From Galbitalea sp036271875 (lineage in GTDB: Bacteria > Actinomycetota > Actinomycetes > Actinomycetales > Microbacteriaceae), in contig DATAZU010000041.1 of assembly GCA_036271875.1 (NCBI GenBank), forward strand, positions 1 to 64,000: a stretch of 64,000 nt of DNA. Reading direction: 5' to 3'. Both the position numbers and the translations under genes were made by a program. The first letter of the stretch is position 1; the number at the start of each line of letters is the position of its first letter. The notes under the pieces are model-generated. The model did not search any database. It was given only the letters and a program-made list of their open reading frames with translations, and was not told the origin of the DNA. Positions 51,698 to 59,572 of the stretch are shown here, piece by piece.

Positions 51698-52780
51698 CTA
51701 GCTGGAACGCTCGACGATGGTTCCCGCGAAGCGTGTTAACGCCTTCTTCACGGGGCCGTCGGGTAGCGGGATGAGGGCCGCGACGGCATCGTCGGCCCAG
51801 CGGTGCGCCTCGGCGAGGGTGCGACGAGTAACCTCGTGCTCGCGCAGTTCGTCGATCGCGGCGGACAGGTCAGCGGAGTCGGCATCCGCCTCGTCGTAGA
51901 AGGCGGTGTTGACGTCGTGATCGATGCGGCGCAGCAGCTGGGCTGCGCCATCATCCGTCTCGGCCAGCTCACGCAGATAGAGCAACGGCAGGGTCGCAAC
52001 CCCGGCACGCAGGTCGGTTCCCGGCGTCTTGCCCGTGTCATCCAGCCTCGGCGCGAGATCGATCACGTCGTCGATCAGCTGGAATGCAACGCCGATTCGC
52101 TCACCGAACTGGACGACCGGCTGAATGTACTCATCGGAGGCGTTCGAGAACAGCACGCCGACCTGGCCGGCGGTCGCGATCAGAGAACCGGTTTTGTCGG
52201 CGAGCACCCGGAGGTAGTGCGCGATGGGATCCTCGCCCGGGCGCGGTCCGATCGTCTCGTGCAACTGGCCGAGGCACAGGCGCTCGAACGTATCGGCCTG
52301 CAGCTGGATGGCCGCTTCGCCGAGAGACGAAATGATCTTGCTCGCCCGGGCAAAGAGCAGATCACCGGTCAGGATCGCGACCGAGTTGCCCCAGACATTC
52401 TGGGCGCTCGGGACGCCGCGACGCATCTGCGCCTCATCCATAACATCGTCGTGGTACAGCGATGCGAGGTGGGTGATTTCGATCGCCTGCGCCGCTGAGA
52501 TCACGGCATCGTTGTTGCCATCGCCCAATTGCGCCGTCAGCAGCGTGAGGACCGGACGGACGCGCTTGCCGCCCGCCTCGAGTAGGTAACGACTCGTGAC
52601 GTCCGCGAGGTCATCCGTGAATGACATCTGCTCGAGCAGGCCCGCCTCAACCGCGGCGAGGCCATCCTCAATGGCGTTGGCGAACTTGCGCTCGTCGCTC
52701 GAGGCGAAGAGCTTCTCACCCAGCCCGAGGGACGAACTCAGGGTGTTTCTGCGGCGTGCGATTGGCGCGCTCGGAGGCAT
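51698..52780 (-). CDS. Polyprenyl diphosphate synthase
   Basis: A 360-residue trans-isoprenyl diphosphate synthase. The first aspartate-rich motif is LYHDDVMDEAQMRRG and the second is FQLIDDVIDLA; GGKRVRPVL near residue 75 binds diphosphate. No bulky aromatic residue directly before the first motif is obvious (ASLYHDD), which fits a medium or long product such as the octa- to decaprenyl chain. It lies beside menG and in a cluster with all other menaquinone genes, so it most probably makes the side chain attached by MenA. ATG 52780 was selected; the long frame upstream runs through menG in another frame. Confidence 0.92.
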   Translation of the reverse strand: MPPSAPIARRRNTLSSSLGLGEKLFASSDERKFANAIEDGLAAVEAGLLEQMSFTDDLADVTSRYLLEAGGKRVRPVLTLLTAQLGDGNNDAVISAAQAIEITHLASLYHDDVMDEAQMRRGVPSAQNVWGNSVAILTGDLLFARASKIISSLGEAAIQLQADTFERLCLGQLHETIGPRPGEDPIAHYLRVLADKTGSLIATAGQVGVLFSNASDEYIQPVVQFGERIGVAFQLIDDVIDLAPRLDDTGKTPGTDLRAGVATLPLLYLRELAETDDGAAQLLRRIDHDVNTAFYDEADADSADLSAAIDELREHEVTRRTLAEAHRWADDAVAALIPLPDGPVKKALTRFAGTIVERSS

Positions 52781-52811
52781 CAGTGAAGTCGATTCTGTGT
52801 TGAGACGAACG

Positions 52812-53612
52812 TCAGGAGGCTGAGGCGTCCGGCCTCGTTGATTCGGCTGCCTTGATTCCGGGAGCACGCCGCGCGGTAGCACGACGACGCTTGGCAACGG
52901 ATGCGAGGACTGCTGCGTCGACCGGCTTGCGGCCGCGGTGGAGGGCGACCACGCCGGACGAGAGGTTTCGATAGGCGACACGGATAAAGCCGGCTCCCCG
53001 AATCCATTGGCTGAGCTGTCCCTGGTCCGGCCATTCCGCAATCGAATCGGCCAGGTAGCTGTACGCGGCCGGGTTGGATGAGACGGCGATCGAGATCGTG
53101 GGCAGCACGTACCGGAGGTACGCCTGGTAACCCATTCGGAACAGAGCGCGCGGGGGTTTGGAGAACTCGCAAATGACGAGCCGACCGCCGGGCTTCAGCA
53201 CCCGGTACATCTCGGCCAGAGCGATCTTCGGATCGTTTACGTTGCGAAGACCGAAACTGATTGTGACGGCGTCGAACTCGTCATCGCCGAACGGCAGCTT
53301 CTCGATGTCGGCCTGCACGAATTCGATGTTTTTGTGCTTGCGACGACCCTCCTCGATCATCCCCGGCGAGAAGTCGACGGCAATGACTTTGGCACCGGAG
53401 TGCGACAGCGCAACCGAACTGGTTCCGGTGCCCGCTGCGAGATCGAGGATGCGTTCCCCCGGCTGCGGGGCGACCGCGCGAACGGTCGCGATCCGCCAGA
53501 GGTATGCGTTGCCTGCGGACAGCACTGCGTTGGTGCGGTCATAGTGCTTGGCGACGCCATCGAACATGTCGGCAACCTCATCGGGCTGCTTGTCCATGTC
53601 CGCCTTACTCAC
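52812..53612 (-). CDS. menG: Demethylmenaquinone methyltransferase
   Basis: A 266-residue UbiE/MenG-type SAM-dependent methyltransferase that performs the last step of menaquinone synthesis. MFDGVAKHYDRTNAVLS is the family N-terminal signature, LDLAAGTGTSS is SAM motif I, and SFGLRNVNDPKIAL the second UbiE signature. The C-terminal 40 residues after RGRKPVD are Ala/Arg-rich and go beyond the usual 230-residue length. The GTG follows a TACACT hexamer by 7 nt, which suggests a leaderless mRNA; the menF gene is divergent across 55 bp, so the two start from one regulatory patch. Confidence 0.95.
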   Translation of the reverse strand: MSKADMDKQPDEVADMFDGVAKHYDRTNAVLSAGNAYLWRIATVRAVAPQPGERILDLAAGTGTSSVALSHSGAKVIAVDFSPGMIEEGRRKHKNIEFVQADIEKLPFGDDEFDAVTISFGLRNVNDPKIALAEMYRVLKPGGRLVICEFSKPPRALFRMGYQAYLRYVLPTISIAVSSNPAAYSYLADSIAEWPDQGQLSQWIRGAGFIRVAYRNLSSGVVALHRGRKPVDAAVLASVAKRRRATARRAPGIKAAESTRPDASAS

Positions 53613-53619
53613 GTTTTCC

Positions 53620-53625
53620 AGTGTA
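53620..53625 (-). promoter_or_regulatory. Leaderless -10 hexamer, menG
   Basis: TACACT on the minus strand, 7 nt before GTG at 53612. Confidence 0.45.
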
Positions 53626-53655
53626 CTGAGAAAGCCTCCGCCTTCCCTGCGGTAC

Positions 53656-53661
53656 TACTGT
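53656..53661 (+). promoter_or_regulatory. Leaderless -10 hexamer, menF
   Basis: TACTGT followed by 6 nt and GTG at 53668. Confidence 0.5.
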
Positions 53662-53667
53662 CGTTAC

Positions 53668-54918
53668 GTGAGTGATACCGCGGGCGAGACGCCCGTGCTG
53701 TCCGTTTCGACGGAACTCGTCGACGACATCCGTCCGCTTGTGCCGCTGGTCGATCCGCGGCATCCGCTGGTCTTCATTCGACGCGGCGCGGGAATTGCCG
53801 GTATCGGCGAAGCGCTGCGGCTCGAGTTCAGTGGACCGTCACGGTTCACAGATGCGTCGGCGACCTGGATGCGCATCGCGGCGGCGGCGCGAGTGAGCGA
53901 CCCGGTCGTACTGCCCGGGTCTGGGCTGGTCGCGCTTGGCGCCTTCGCGTTCGCGGATGAGTCGGCGCAGACGAGCGTGCTGATCGTGCCGTCGATTGTT
54001 ATCGGCCGGCGCGATGGAATCAGCTGGGTCACCCGGATCCACGCGATCGAAGACGGCCCTTCGACGGGCTCGTTGGGAACCGAAGCGCCGCTCGGCGACG
54101 ATTTCCACGTCGCGTTCGACTTTGGCCCTCTCGATCGCCCCGGCTACATGGCGGCCGTCGATGCCGCCCTCGTGCACCTTCGCGCGAACGAGCTGAGCAA
54201 GGTCGTGCTCGCCCGTTCCATGGTCGGGCATCTACCGGAGGGCGCCGACCTGCGGGTGCTCCTCGCCGAACTCGCGACCGGATATCCCGACACCTGGACC
54301 TTCGCGGTAGACGGCCTCATCGGCTCAAGTCCGGAGACCCTGGTGACGGCGAACGGCGGAACGGTCACCGCCCGAGTACTCGCCGGTAGCGCGCCACGCG
54401 GCACCGACCCCGCGAGCGACCAGGACGCCGCAGCCGCCCTCGCGACATCCACCAAAGATCTCGACGAGCACCAGTTCGCCCTGCGCAGCCTGCTCGCATC
54501 CCTCGCCCCGCACGCCGCGAACGTCACCTCAAGCGAGCAGCCGTTCACGCTCAAGCTTCCGAACCTCTGGCACCTGGCCAGCGATGTCGAGGGAGACCTG
54601 AGCGACGGATCATCCTCGCTGGATCTCATCGCGGCGCTGCATCCGACGGCGGCGGTCGCCGGCACACCGACGCCAGCCGCGCTCGCCCTCATCCGACAAC
54701 TCGAGCCGTTCGACCGTGGGCGCTACGCCGGGCCGGTGGGCTGGATCGGCGCAGATGGCGACGGTGAGTGGGCGATTGCACTTCGATCGGCGCAGGTCGA
54801 TCCGGACGGAACCGTGACCGCCTACGCCGGAGCGGGCATCGTGATCGACTCAGACCCCGAGCAGGAGATGCTCGAAACCCGGATGAAGTTCCGTCCGGTG
54901 ATCGACGCCTTCGCCTGA
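53668..54918 (+). CDS. menF: Isochorismate synthase
   Basis: A 416-residue chorismate-utilising enzyme. The C-terminal 260 residues form the chorismate-binding domain: VVLARSMVG, AVDGLIGSSPETLV, the ARVLAGSAPRGTD loop, LHPTAAVAGTPTPAAL (typical of isochorismate synthases) and RYAGPVGWIGADGDGEWAIA. EQEMLETRMKFRPVI ends the domain with the catalytic and Mg-binding glutamates. Position in a men cluster and the AVAGTP motif favour isochorismate synthase for menaquinone over salicylate synthase or anthranilate synthase. GTG 53668 matches the conserved start; the frame open from 53548 upstream is antisense to menG. Confidence 0.93.
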   Translation: MSDTAGETPVLSVSTELVDDIRPLVPLVDPRHPLVFIRRGAGIAGIGEALRLEFSGPSRFTDASATWMRIAAAARVSDPVVLPGSGLVALGAFAFADESAQTSVLIVPSIVIGRRDGISWVTRIHAIEDGPSTGSLGTEAPLGDDFHVAFDFGPLDRPGYMAAVDAALVHLRANELSKVVLARSMVGHLPEGADLRVLLAELATGYPDTWTFAVDGLIGSSPETLVTANGGTVTARVLAGSAPRGTDPASDQDAAAALATSTKDLDEHQFALRSLLASLAPHAANVTSSEQPFTLKLPNLWHLASDVEGDLSDGSSSLDLIAALHPTAAVAGTPTPAALALIRQLEPFDRGRYAGPVGWIGADGDGEWAIALRSAQVDPDGTVTAYAGAGIVIDSDPEQEMLETRMKFRPVIDAFA

Positions 54919-54926
54919 CCTCAAAC

Positions 54927-54992
54927 TCCGTGAGAGGGCCCAATCGACCCATAAACGCTGTGTTTTATGGGTCGATTGGGCCCTCTCACGGA
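54927..54992. terminator. Bidirectional terminator between menF and ppk2
   Basis: A perfect inverted repeat with 29-bp arms (54927-54955 and 54964-54992) and an 8-nt loop, followed on the plus strand by TTTTT. It starts 9 bp after the menF stop and ends 3 bp before the PPK2 stop, exactly between two convergent genes. The length and perfection are unusual for a terminator. Confidence 0.88.
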
Positions 54993-54995
54993 TTT

Positions 54996-55832
54996 TTAGA
55001 TGGTGCTGTTCTGGACGCGAGCGCGCTGGGCAGCGACATCATAGGTCGGACCGGGCCACTCGGGGTTCAGTTCGCGAAGATGCGTGAGCAGGATGTCCTG
55101 CACCGCGAGCCGCGAGTACCACTTGTGGTCGGCCGGCACGACATACCAAGGCGCGGCATCCGTCGTCGTTCGCTGAACGGCGATCTGGTACGCCTCCTGA
55201 TACTGGTTCCAGAATGCGCGTTCGTCGACGTCGCCCGGGTTGAACTTCCACTGCTTGGTGGGGTCGTCGAGTCGAGCCAGGAGCCGCGACTTCTGCTCGT
55301 CGGCGCTGATGTGCAGCATGATCTTGATGATCGTGGTGCCGCCCTTCGCGAGCTCCGCCTCGAAATCGGTGATGATGCCGTAGCGCCTCTCGATCTCGTC
55401 TGCTGGCGCCATGGCGTGCACGCGCTCGATCAGGACGTCCTCGTAGTGCGAGCGATCGAAGACGCCGAGGAAGCCCGGCGGCGGAAGCTGCGGACGCACC
55501 CGCCAAAGGAAGTCGTGGGCTTTCTCTTCAGGAGTCGGCGCCTTGAACGAATGGATCTTCAGCCCGTGCGGATCGACGGCCTCGAGTACGTGCTCGACCG
55601 TTCCGCCCTTGCCCGACGTATCCATGCCCTGCAGCACGAGTAACACACTCCGAGTGCCACCGGACAGGCTCTCGGCGAAGAGCCGCTCCTGCAGGTCGCC
55701 GATCTCAAGCACGCCCGCCGCGAGCACCTTCAGCGACTCTGTCTTGTCGCCCTTGAAGCCGGGACTGGATGCCGGATCAATATCCGTCAGCACGGTGTCG
55801 GATGCCGCGCGGAGCTTGCTCTCAATTCCCAT
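54996..55832 (-). CDS. Polyphosphate kinase 2 family protein
   Basis: A 278-residue PPK2 of the one-domain type. Walker A is VLQGMDTSGKGG (near residue 68), the lid and Walker B region contain FDRSHYEDVLIERVH, and the conserved HISADEQKSRLLARLDDPTK follows; the C terminus has YVVPADHKWYSR. PPK2 enzymes transfer phosphate between polyphosphate and nucleoside mono- or diphosphates. The sequence is of the PPK2 class I/III-like type with PTPEEKAHDFLWRV; which nucleotide is used cannot be fixed. It is transcribed alone, from TAGCGT 6 nt upstream of the ATG. Confidence 0.93.
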   Translation of the reverse strand: MGIESKLRAASDTVLTDIDPASSPGFKGDKTESLKVLAAGVLEIGDLQERLFAESLSGGTRSVLLVLQGMDTSGKGGTVEHVLEAVDPHGLKIHSFKAPTPEEKAHDFLWRVRPQLPPPGFLGVFDRSHYEDVLIERVHAMAPADEIERRYGIITDFEAELAKGGTTIIKIMLHISADEQKSRLLARLDDPTKQWKFNPGDVDERAFWNQYQEAYQIAVQRTTTDAAPWYVVPADHKWYSRLAVQDILLTHLRELNPEWPGPTYDVAAQRARVQNSTI

Positions 55833-55838
55833 GCCGCA

Positions 55839-55844
55839 ACGCTA
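55839..55844 (-). promoter_or_regulatory. Leaderless -10 hexamer, ppk2
   Basis: TAGCGT on the minus strand, 6 nt before ATG at 55832. The same hexamer and spacing precede the EamA gene. Confidence 0.5.
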
Positions 55845-56187
55845 GTGCCTCGGTACGCGATCGCTCGCTGTCGATAACTCATGCAGAAAACAGCAGACGG
55901 TCTGAGGAAGCCCGGAATTGCGCGGGACTAGCTTGCCAATCCGAAAATCTGCATGAGTTACGGACAAGATTCGGTGGTTGATCGGGTCGGGGTCGACTCC
56001 GGGACAATTTCCGGGCGCCCAACTCGCCTTACACCCACCTCATCGTGGGTCCCGATCGCCGCGCGTTTCCCGCCTGAAATAGGTCGCTTCGGCACCCCGG
56101 CGGAATTCGCCGAGGATCTCGGATCCGCCCGGGGGAGATACCGGTTCGGGCGATCCTCTGGTCCGACGCAGCGGGTTTTCCGCGCAA
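55845..56187. other. Intergenic region with long inverted repeat
   Basis: A 343-bp gene-free stretch between ppk2 and menD. No credible ORF or RNA gene is seen on either strand. The only structure is the inverted repeat at 55875-55960; the remainder up to the menD stop shows nothing I can name. Confidence 0.5.
55875..55960. repeat. 13-bp perfect inverted repeat bracketing 60 nt
   Basis: TAACTCATGCAGA (55875-55887) and TCTGCATGAGTTA (55948-55960) are exact reverse complements. The interior has a smaller CCCGG/GCGGG pairing. It may be a short palindromic repeat element or a long hairpin; a similar layout occurs at 63074-63150. Confidence 0.6.
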
Positions 56188-57846
56188 CTAGCGCGGCAGG
56201 GGAACCTCGATCAGGGTGGGGCCAGTGGATGCGGTGAGCGCCTGGTCCAATTCACCGCGGTTCGTCGCGCGCAGGTAGCTCCAGCCGTATGCAGCGGCGA
56301 GCGAATCGAAGTCGACTAGCTGGGGGGTAAGCAGCACCCGATCGATGGCATCCTGCGGGGCCGATGCCGCGACCTCGAGCGTGTCGAAGATCGTTCCGCC
56401 GCCGTCGTTGCCCACGACCAGCTGGATGCGCGGGCGCGACTCGCCAACGCCGAACGCCATCCCGCCGACGTCGTGCAGCGCAGCCAGGTCACCCAGGAGC
56501 ACGCGGGTGGTGCCATCCGTCTCGCTGCCGAGGGCGACGCCAACTGCGGTCGAAATTGTCCCGTCGATGCCCGCCAGCCCGCGGTTGGCGTGCACCGAGA
56601 TCTTCTTCCCCGGGACGTAGTTGTCGGCCTCGCGGATCAGGCGAGACGCTCCCAGGACCAGGCGATCATGCGGCCAGGTCGCGCGCCAGACGGCTTCGAC
56701 GAGCATCCGACGGTCGATCGGCCGACGAATGGCGGCGAGCTCACGACGGGCAAACTCCGCGCTCCCGAGTTCTGCCGCGCTCGGCTCCGGTTCCGGCTCG
56801 AGCAGGGCACGCGATGCGCTGACCCAGCGCCCCAGCCAGGATCTGCCGGTAGGCGAGTCATCCAGCTCACCGACAACGACCACGGCGCTCGCAAATTTCT
56901 TTACCGTGTGGCCCGGGTTGTAGTCGTCAACGGCCGACGACCGCACGACCACGGTCTCGACGCCGTGTCGCTGGATCAGCGCCGGAACCTCGCGGCTCAG
57001 AGTTGGATGCCCGAACACAATTACCCGTGCGACCCGATCACCGAAGTTACCGGTCTTCAGCAGTTCGCGATACGCAACCACGAGATTCGGGCCAAAATGC
57101 GCGCCGCTCGAGACCTCGGCGAGAAGCGGAGCCCCGAGCTGACGAGCGACCTCCTCGGCCCGGGATCCCGCGCCAGCGCCAGCGACGACAACCGTTCCCG
57201 GCGCGACCGGCAGGCGTAGCGCCGACGACGGGATGGGTTCGTCGGCCTCCGCGGTCCAGTCGCCGACCGATTCCGGAAGAAAGGTCGCCGATGACAACGG
57301 TTCCGTGAAAGCCAGGTTCAGGTGCACCGGCTGCGGCCGTCCGGCAAACGCCGCGGCCCAGGTTTGCTTCGCGAGCGCAGCGGCGGCACCCGTCTCTCCG
57401 GGCTTCCCGACCGGCTCGGGGATGTCGCGGGAGAAGGATGTCGCGGCGCCGAAGATGCCCCACTGGATCGTTGTCTGGTTCGACCCGATCCCCCGAAGCG
57501 TCTCAGGACGATCAGCGCTGACCACGATCAGCGGCACCCCGGAGTGATGTGCTTCGAGAACGGCGGGATGGAGGTTGGCCACGGCCGTCCCCGATGTCAT
57601 AATCACGACGACGGGCAGTCCGGTCTCGACCGCGAGACCGAGAGCAAGAAATCCGCTCACGCGCTCGTCGATGCGAACGTGCAGGCGCAGCAATCCCGCG
57701 CGTTCGTATTCTGCAGCGGCAAGCGCGAGCGCCTGCGAGCGCGATCCGGGACTGAGAACAATGTCGCGCAGACCACGTCGCGCGAACTCATCGAGGAGGG
57801 CTACGGCGAAAGCGGTAGCCGGCGACTCAGTCCTCGGGCTTGTCAT
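56188..57846 (-). CDS. menD: SEPHCHC synthase
   Basis: A 552-residue TPP enzyme, 2-succinyl-5-enolpyruvyl-6-hydroxy-3-cyclohexene-1-carboxylate synthase. The N-terminal domain has DIVLSPGSRSQALALA and HVRIDERVSGFLALGLA (with the activating Glu), TSGTAVANLHPAVLEA and SADRPETLRGIGSNQTT are MenD hallmarks. The PP domain has NRGLAGIDGTISTAVG, LLGDLAALHDVGG and VVGNDGGGTIF, the thiamine diphosphate/metal site. It condenses isochorismate with 2-oxoglutarate, the first committed step. It overlaps by 20 nt a small membrane protein gene upstream. Confidence 0.96.
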   Translation of the reverse strand: MTSPRTESPATAFAVALLDEFARRGLRDIVLSPGSRSQALALAAAEYERAGLLRLHVRIDERVSGFLALGLAVETGLPVVVIMTSGTAVANLHPAVLEAHHSGVPLIVVSADRPETLRGIGSNQTTIQWGIFGAATSFSRDIPEPVGKPGETGAAAALAKQTWAAAFAGRPQPVHLNLAFTEPLSSATFLPESVGDWTAEADEPIPSSALRLPVAPGTVVVAGAGAGSRAEEVARQLGAPLLAEVSSGAHFGPNLVVAYRELLKTGNFGDRVARVIVFGHPTLSREVPALIQRHGVETVVVRSSAVDDYNPGHTVKKFASAVVVVGELDDSPTGRSWLGRWVSASRALLEPEPEPSAAELGSAEFARRELAAIRRPIDRRMLVEAVWRATWPHDRLVLGASRLIREADNYVPGKKISVHANRGLAGIDGTISTAVGVALGSETDGTTRVLLGDLAALHDVGGMAFGVGESRPRIQLVVGNDGGGTIFDTLEVAASAPQDAIDRVLLTPQLVDFDSLAAAYGWSYLRATNRGELDQALTASTGPTLIEVPLPR

Positions 57847-58180
57847 CGTTCAGAGCTTTAAGCTCCGCTTCGAGTTCACGGATGCGCGCTTCCTGGTCCT
57901 GCTGCTTTGCGGCGTTCCGCAGAAAGTCGGGGTCGTCATCCGGGCCCTTCGGCGCCCGTGTCCTGGAGACGCGACGCACCGTGTCATCCTCGTTTCGACG
58001 CAGCTTGCCCAGCGTTAGCCAGAGAATCGGCCCAAGAATCGGGAGAAGGATGATGATGAAGACCCAGGCGATCTTGTTCAGCGATTTGATCCGCGACTCA
58101 TAGATCGAGATGACATCGACCAGGCAGAAGATGAGCAGCGCCAAGTCGATGAACCCGATGATCAGGTCAAAGCGAACCAT
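57827..58180 (-). CDS. PLDc_N-type small membrane protein
   Basis: A 117-residue protein with two membrane helices (residues 5-25 and 37-58). WVFIIILLPILGPILWLTLG is the phospholipase D N-terminal (PLDc_N) signature shared with cardiolipin synthases, here without catalytic domain. The C-terminal 45 residues form a charged tail that ends in a short coiled coil (QEARIRELEAELKALND). Stand-alone copies are common beside menD in actinomycetes; their role is unknown. It overlaps menD by 20 nt, so they are likely cotranscribed. It is divergent from the DUF4229 gene across 55 bp. Confidence 0.85.
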   Translation of the reverse strand: MVRFDLIIGFIDLALLIFCLVDVISIYESRIKSLNKIAWVFIIILLPILGPILWLTLGKLRRNEDDTVRRVSRTRAPKGPDDDPDFLRNAAKQQDQEARIRELEAELKALNDDKPED

Positions 58181-58223
58181 GCGAGTAATTGTAAGCTCGC
58201 ACCTTCCTCAAATGCTTCGCGCA

Positions 58224-58229
58224 TAAACT
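58224..58229 (+). promoter_or_regulatory. Leaderless -10 hexamer, DUF4229 gene
   Basis: TAAACT followed by 6 nt and GTG at 58236; identical hexamer and spacing to yajQ. Confidence 0.5.
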
Positions 58230-58235
58230 GTCAGG

Positions 58236-58493
58236 GTGCCAGCCTGGGTCAAGTATCTTCTCGTCCGGATCGGTATCTTCGCCGTCGTTCTCGCCGTGCT
58301 ACTGGTCTTCCAGGTCAATCCCTTCATCTCGGCGGTCGTCGCGGCGGTAGCCGGATTCGTCCTCGGCTACATCTTTTTCCGGGGGCTGCGCGATCAGGTC
58401 GCGAAAGAGTTCGCTTCACGCAACGAAAAGCCTGCGCCCGTCAAAAACGTCGACACGGACGCTGAGGACGAGGCGCTCGATCGCCTCGAGTAG
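58236..58493 (+). CDS. DUF4229 small membrane protein
   Basis: An 85-residue protein with two membrane helices (residues 6-25 and 30-50). The VKYLLVRIGIFAVVLAVLLV start and VLGYIFFRGLRDQVAKEFA after the second helix match DUF4229, a small actinobacterial membrane protein family that usually lies beside menaquinone genes. The C-terminal tail is acidic and probably cytoplasmic. Its stop is 2 bp from the menA stop on the other strand. No function is established to my knowledge; proximity to menA is the only hint. Confidence 0.85.
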   Translation: MPAWVKYLLVRIGIFAVVLAVLLVFQVNPFISAVVAAVAGFVLGYIFFRGLRDQVAKEFASRNEKPAPVKNVDTDAEDEALDRLE

Positions 58494-58495
58494 CG

Positions 58496-59560
58496 TCAAT
58501 CGACCAGGCCGAACCCGAGCCCGAGCGCGAAGAACAGCGCGGTCAGGCTGGAGAGTTGCAGCGCAACGATGAGCTCCTGCGGGGTCTTGGCCGTCAGGGT
58601 GATGAGCACGGCCGGAATAGCCAGGAGCAGCACAAAGTACGTGAAGAACACGTCCGTGTACAGAGCCAGGAACAGGATCAGGATCACAAACGGCAGCAGC
58701 AGGAACACGGCGAACACGATTCGCGCCGCCCGGTTGCCGATGAGTACGGCGAGTGTGCGCTTGCCCGCGAGCTTGTCCTGGGGCAGGTCGCGGATGTTGT
58801 TGACCATGAGCACGGCGCAGGCGATCAACCCGACGGCGGCTCCCGCGATGAGGGAGTCGAGCCAGTCTCCCGCGAAGAACTCCGTTGTCGACTCCTGAAC
58901 GAAGGTCGTCCCCATGGTCGCCACCAGCCCGAAGAACACGAACACGAACAGCTCGCCGAGGCCGTAGTACCCATACGGGCGCTTGCCACCCGTGTAAAAG
59001 TATGCGGCGATGATGCTCACGGCACCGATCGCGAGGAGCCAGTACTGGCCGACCAGGACGACGAGTACTACCCCGGCAACGGCCGCGAGCCCGAAGAATA
59101 CGAGCGCAACGGTCAGCACGGTCCGCGGCTTGGCAGCACCCGAGCCGGTCAGGCGGGACGGGCCGAGACGGAACTTGTCTGTGCCCCGAACACCGTCCGA
59201 ATAGTCGTTCGCGTAGTTGACGCCAATCTGCAGGAAAATCGCGACCGCAAGAGCGAGTCCGATCCGAAGCCACTGCCACTCGGCGCGCTCCTCGTGCGCG
59301 ACCGCTGTACCGAGGATGACGGGGGAAACCGATAGCGGAAGCGTGCGCAGGCGCGCCCCGGCGATCCAATCCCTCGGTCCGGCCTTTCTCGCCTTCTTGG
59401 CCGTAGGCGGGCGACCTCCGGGCCGACCGCTGCGACTCTTCGGAGCGTTGCCCGTTGCGCGGGCCTCCTTCGGAATGCGGACGTCGTCCTCGAGTCGAGC
59501 CGGTACCTGATTCTTTTCGACGCGATTCGGGTCGATGCGCTGCTGCTTGCGTGAGGCCAC
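58496..59560 (-). CDS. menA: DHNA polyprenyltransferase
   Basis: A 354-residue membrane prenyltransferase (1,4-dihydroxy-2-naphthoate octaprenyltransferase type). After a 65-residue basic, proline-rich leader the UbiA fold begins at DWIAGARLRTLPLSVSPVIL. The first aspartate motif is GVNYANDYSDGVRGTD, the second NNIRDLPQDKLAGKRTLAV; eight to nine hydrophobic helices are present. It joins the polyprenyl chain to DHNA at the membrane, giving demethylmenaquinone. GTG 59560 is preceded by TAGAAT and exactly 6 nt. The extended charged leader is longer than in MenA of most bacteria, but is in frame and has no better start inside except near DWIAGA. Confidence 0.94.
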   Translation of the reverse strand: MASRKQQRIDPNRVEKNQVPARLEDDVRIPKEARATGNAPKSRSGRPGGRPPTAKKARKAGPRDWIAGARLRTLPLSVSPVILGTAVAHEERAEWQWLRIGLALAVAIFLQIGVNYANDYSDGVRGTDKFRLGPSRLTGSGAAKPRTVLTVALVFFGLAAVAGVVLVVLVGQYWLLAIGAVSIIAAYFYTGGKRPYGYYGLGELFVFVFFGLVATMGTTFVQESTTEFFAGDWLDSLIAGAAVGLIACAVLMVNNIRDLPQDKLAGKRTLAVLIGNRAARIVFAVFLLLPFVILILFLALYTDVFFTYFVLLLAIPAVLITLTAKTPQELIVALQLSSLTALFFALGLGFGLVD

Positions 59561-59566
59561 GGTGGG

Positions 59567-59572
59567 ATTCTA
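59567..59572 (-). promoter_or_regulatory. Leaderless -10 hexamer, menA
   Basis: TAGAAT on the minus strand, 6 nt before GTG at 59560; it overlaps the 3' end of menE. Confidence 0.5.
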
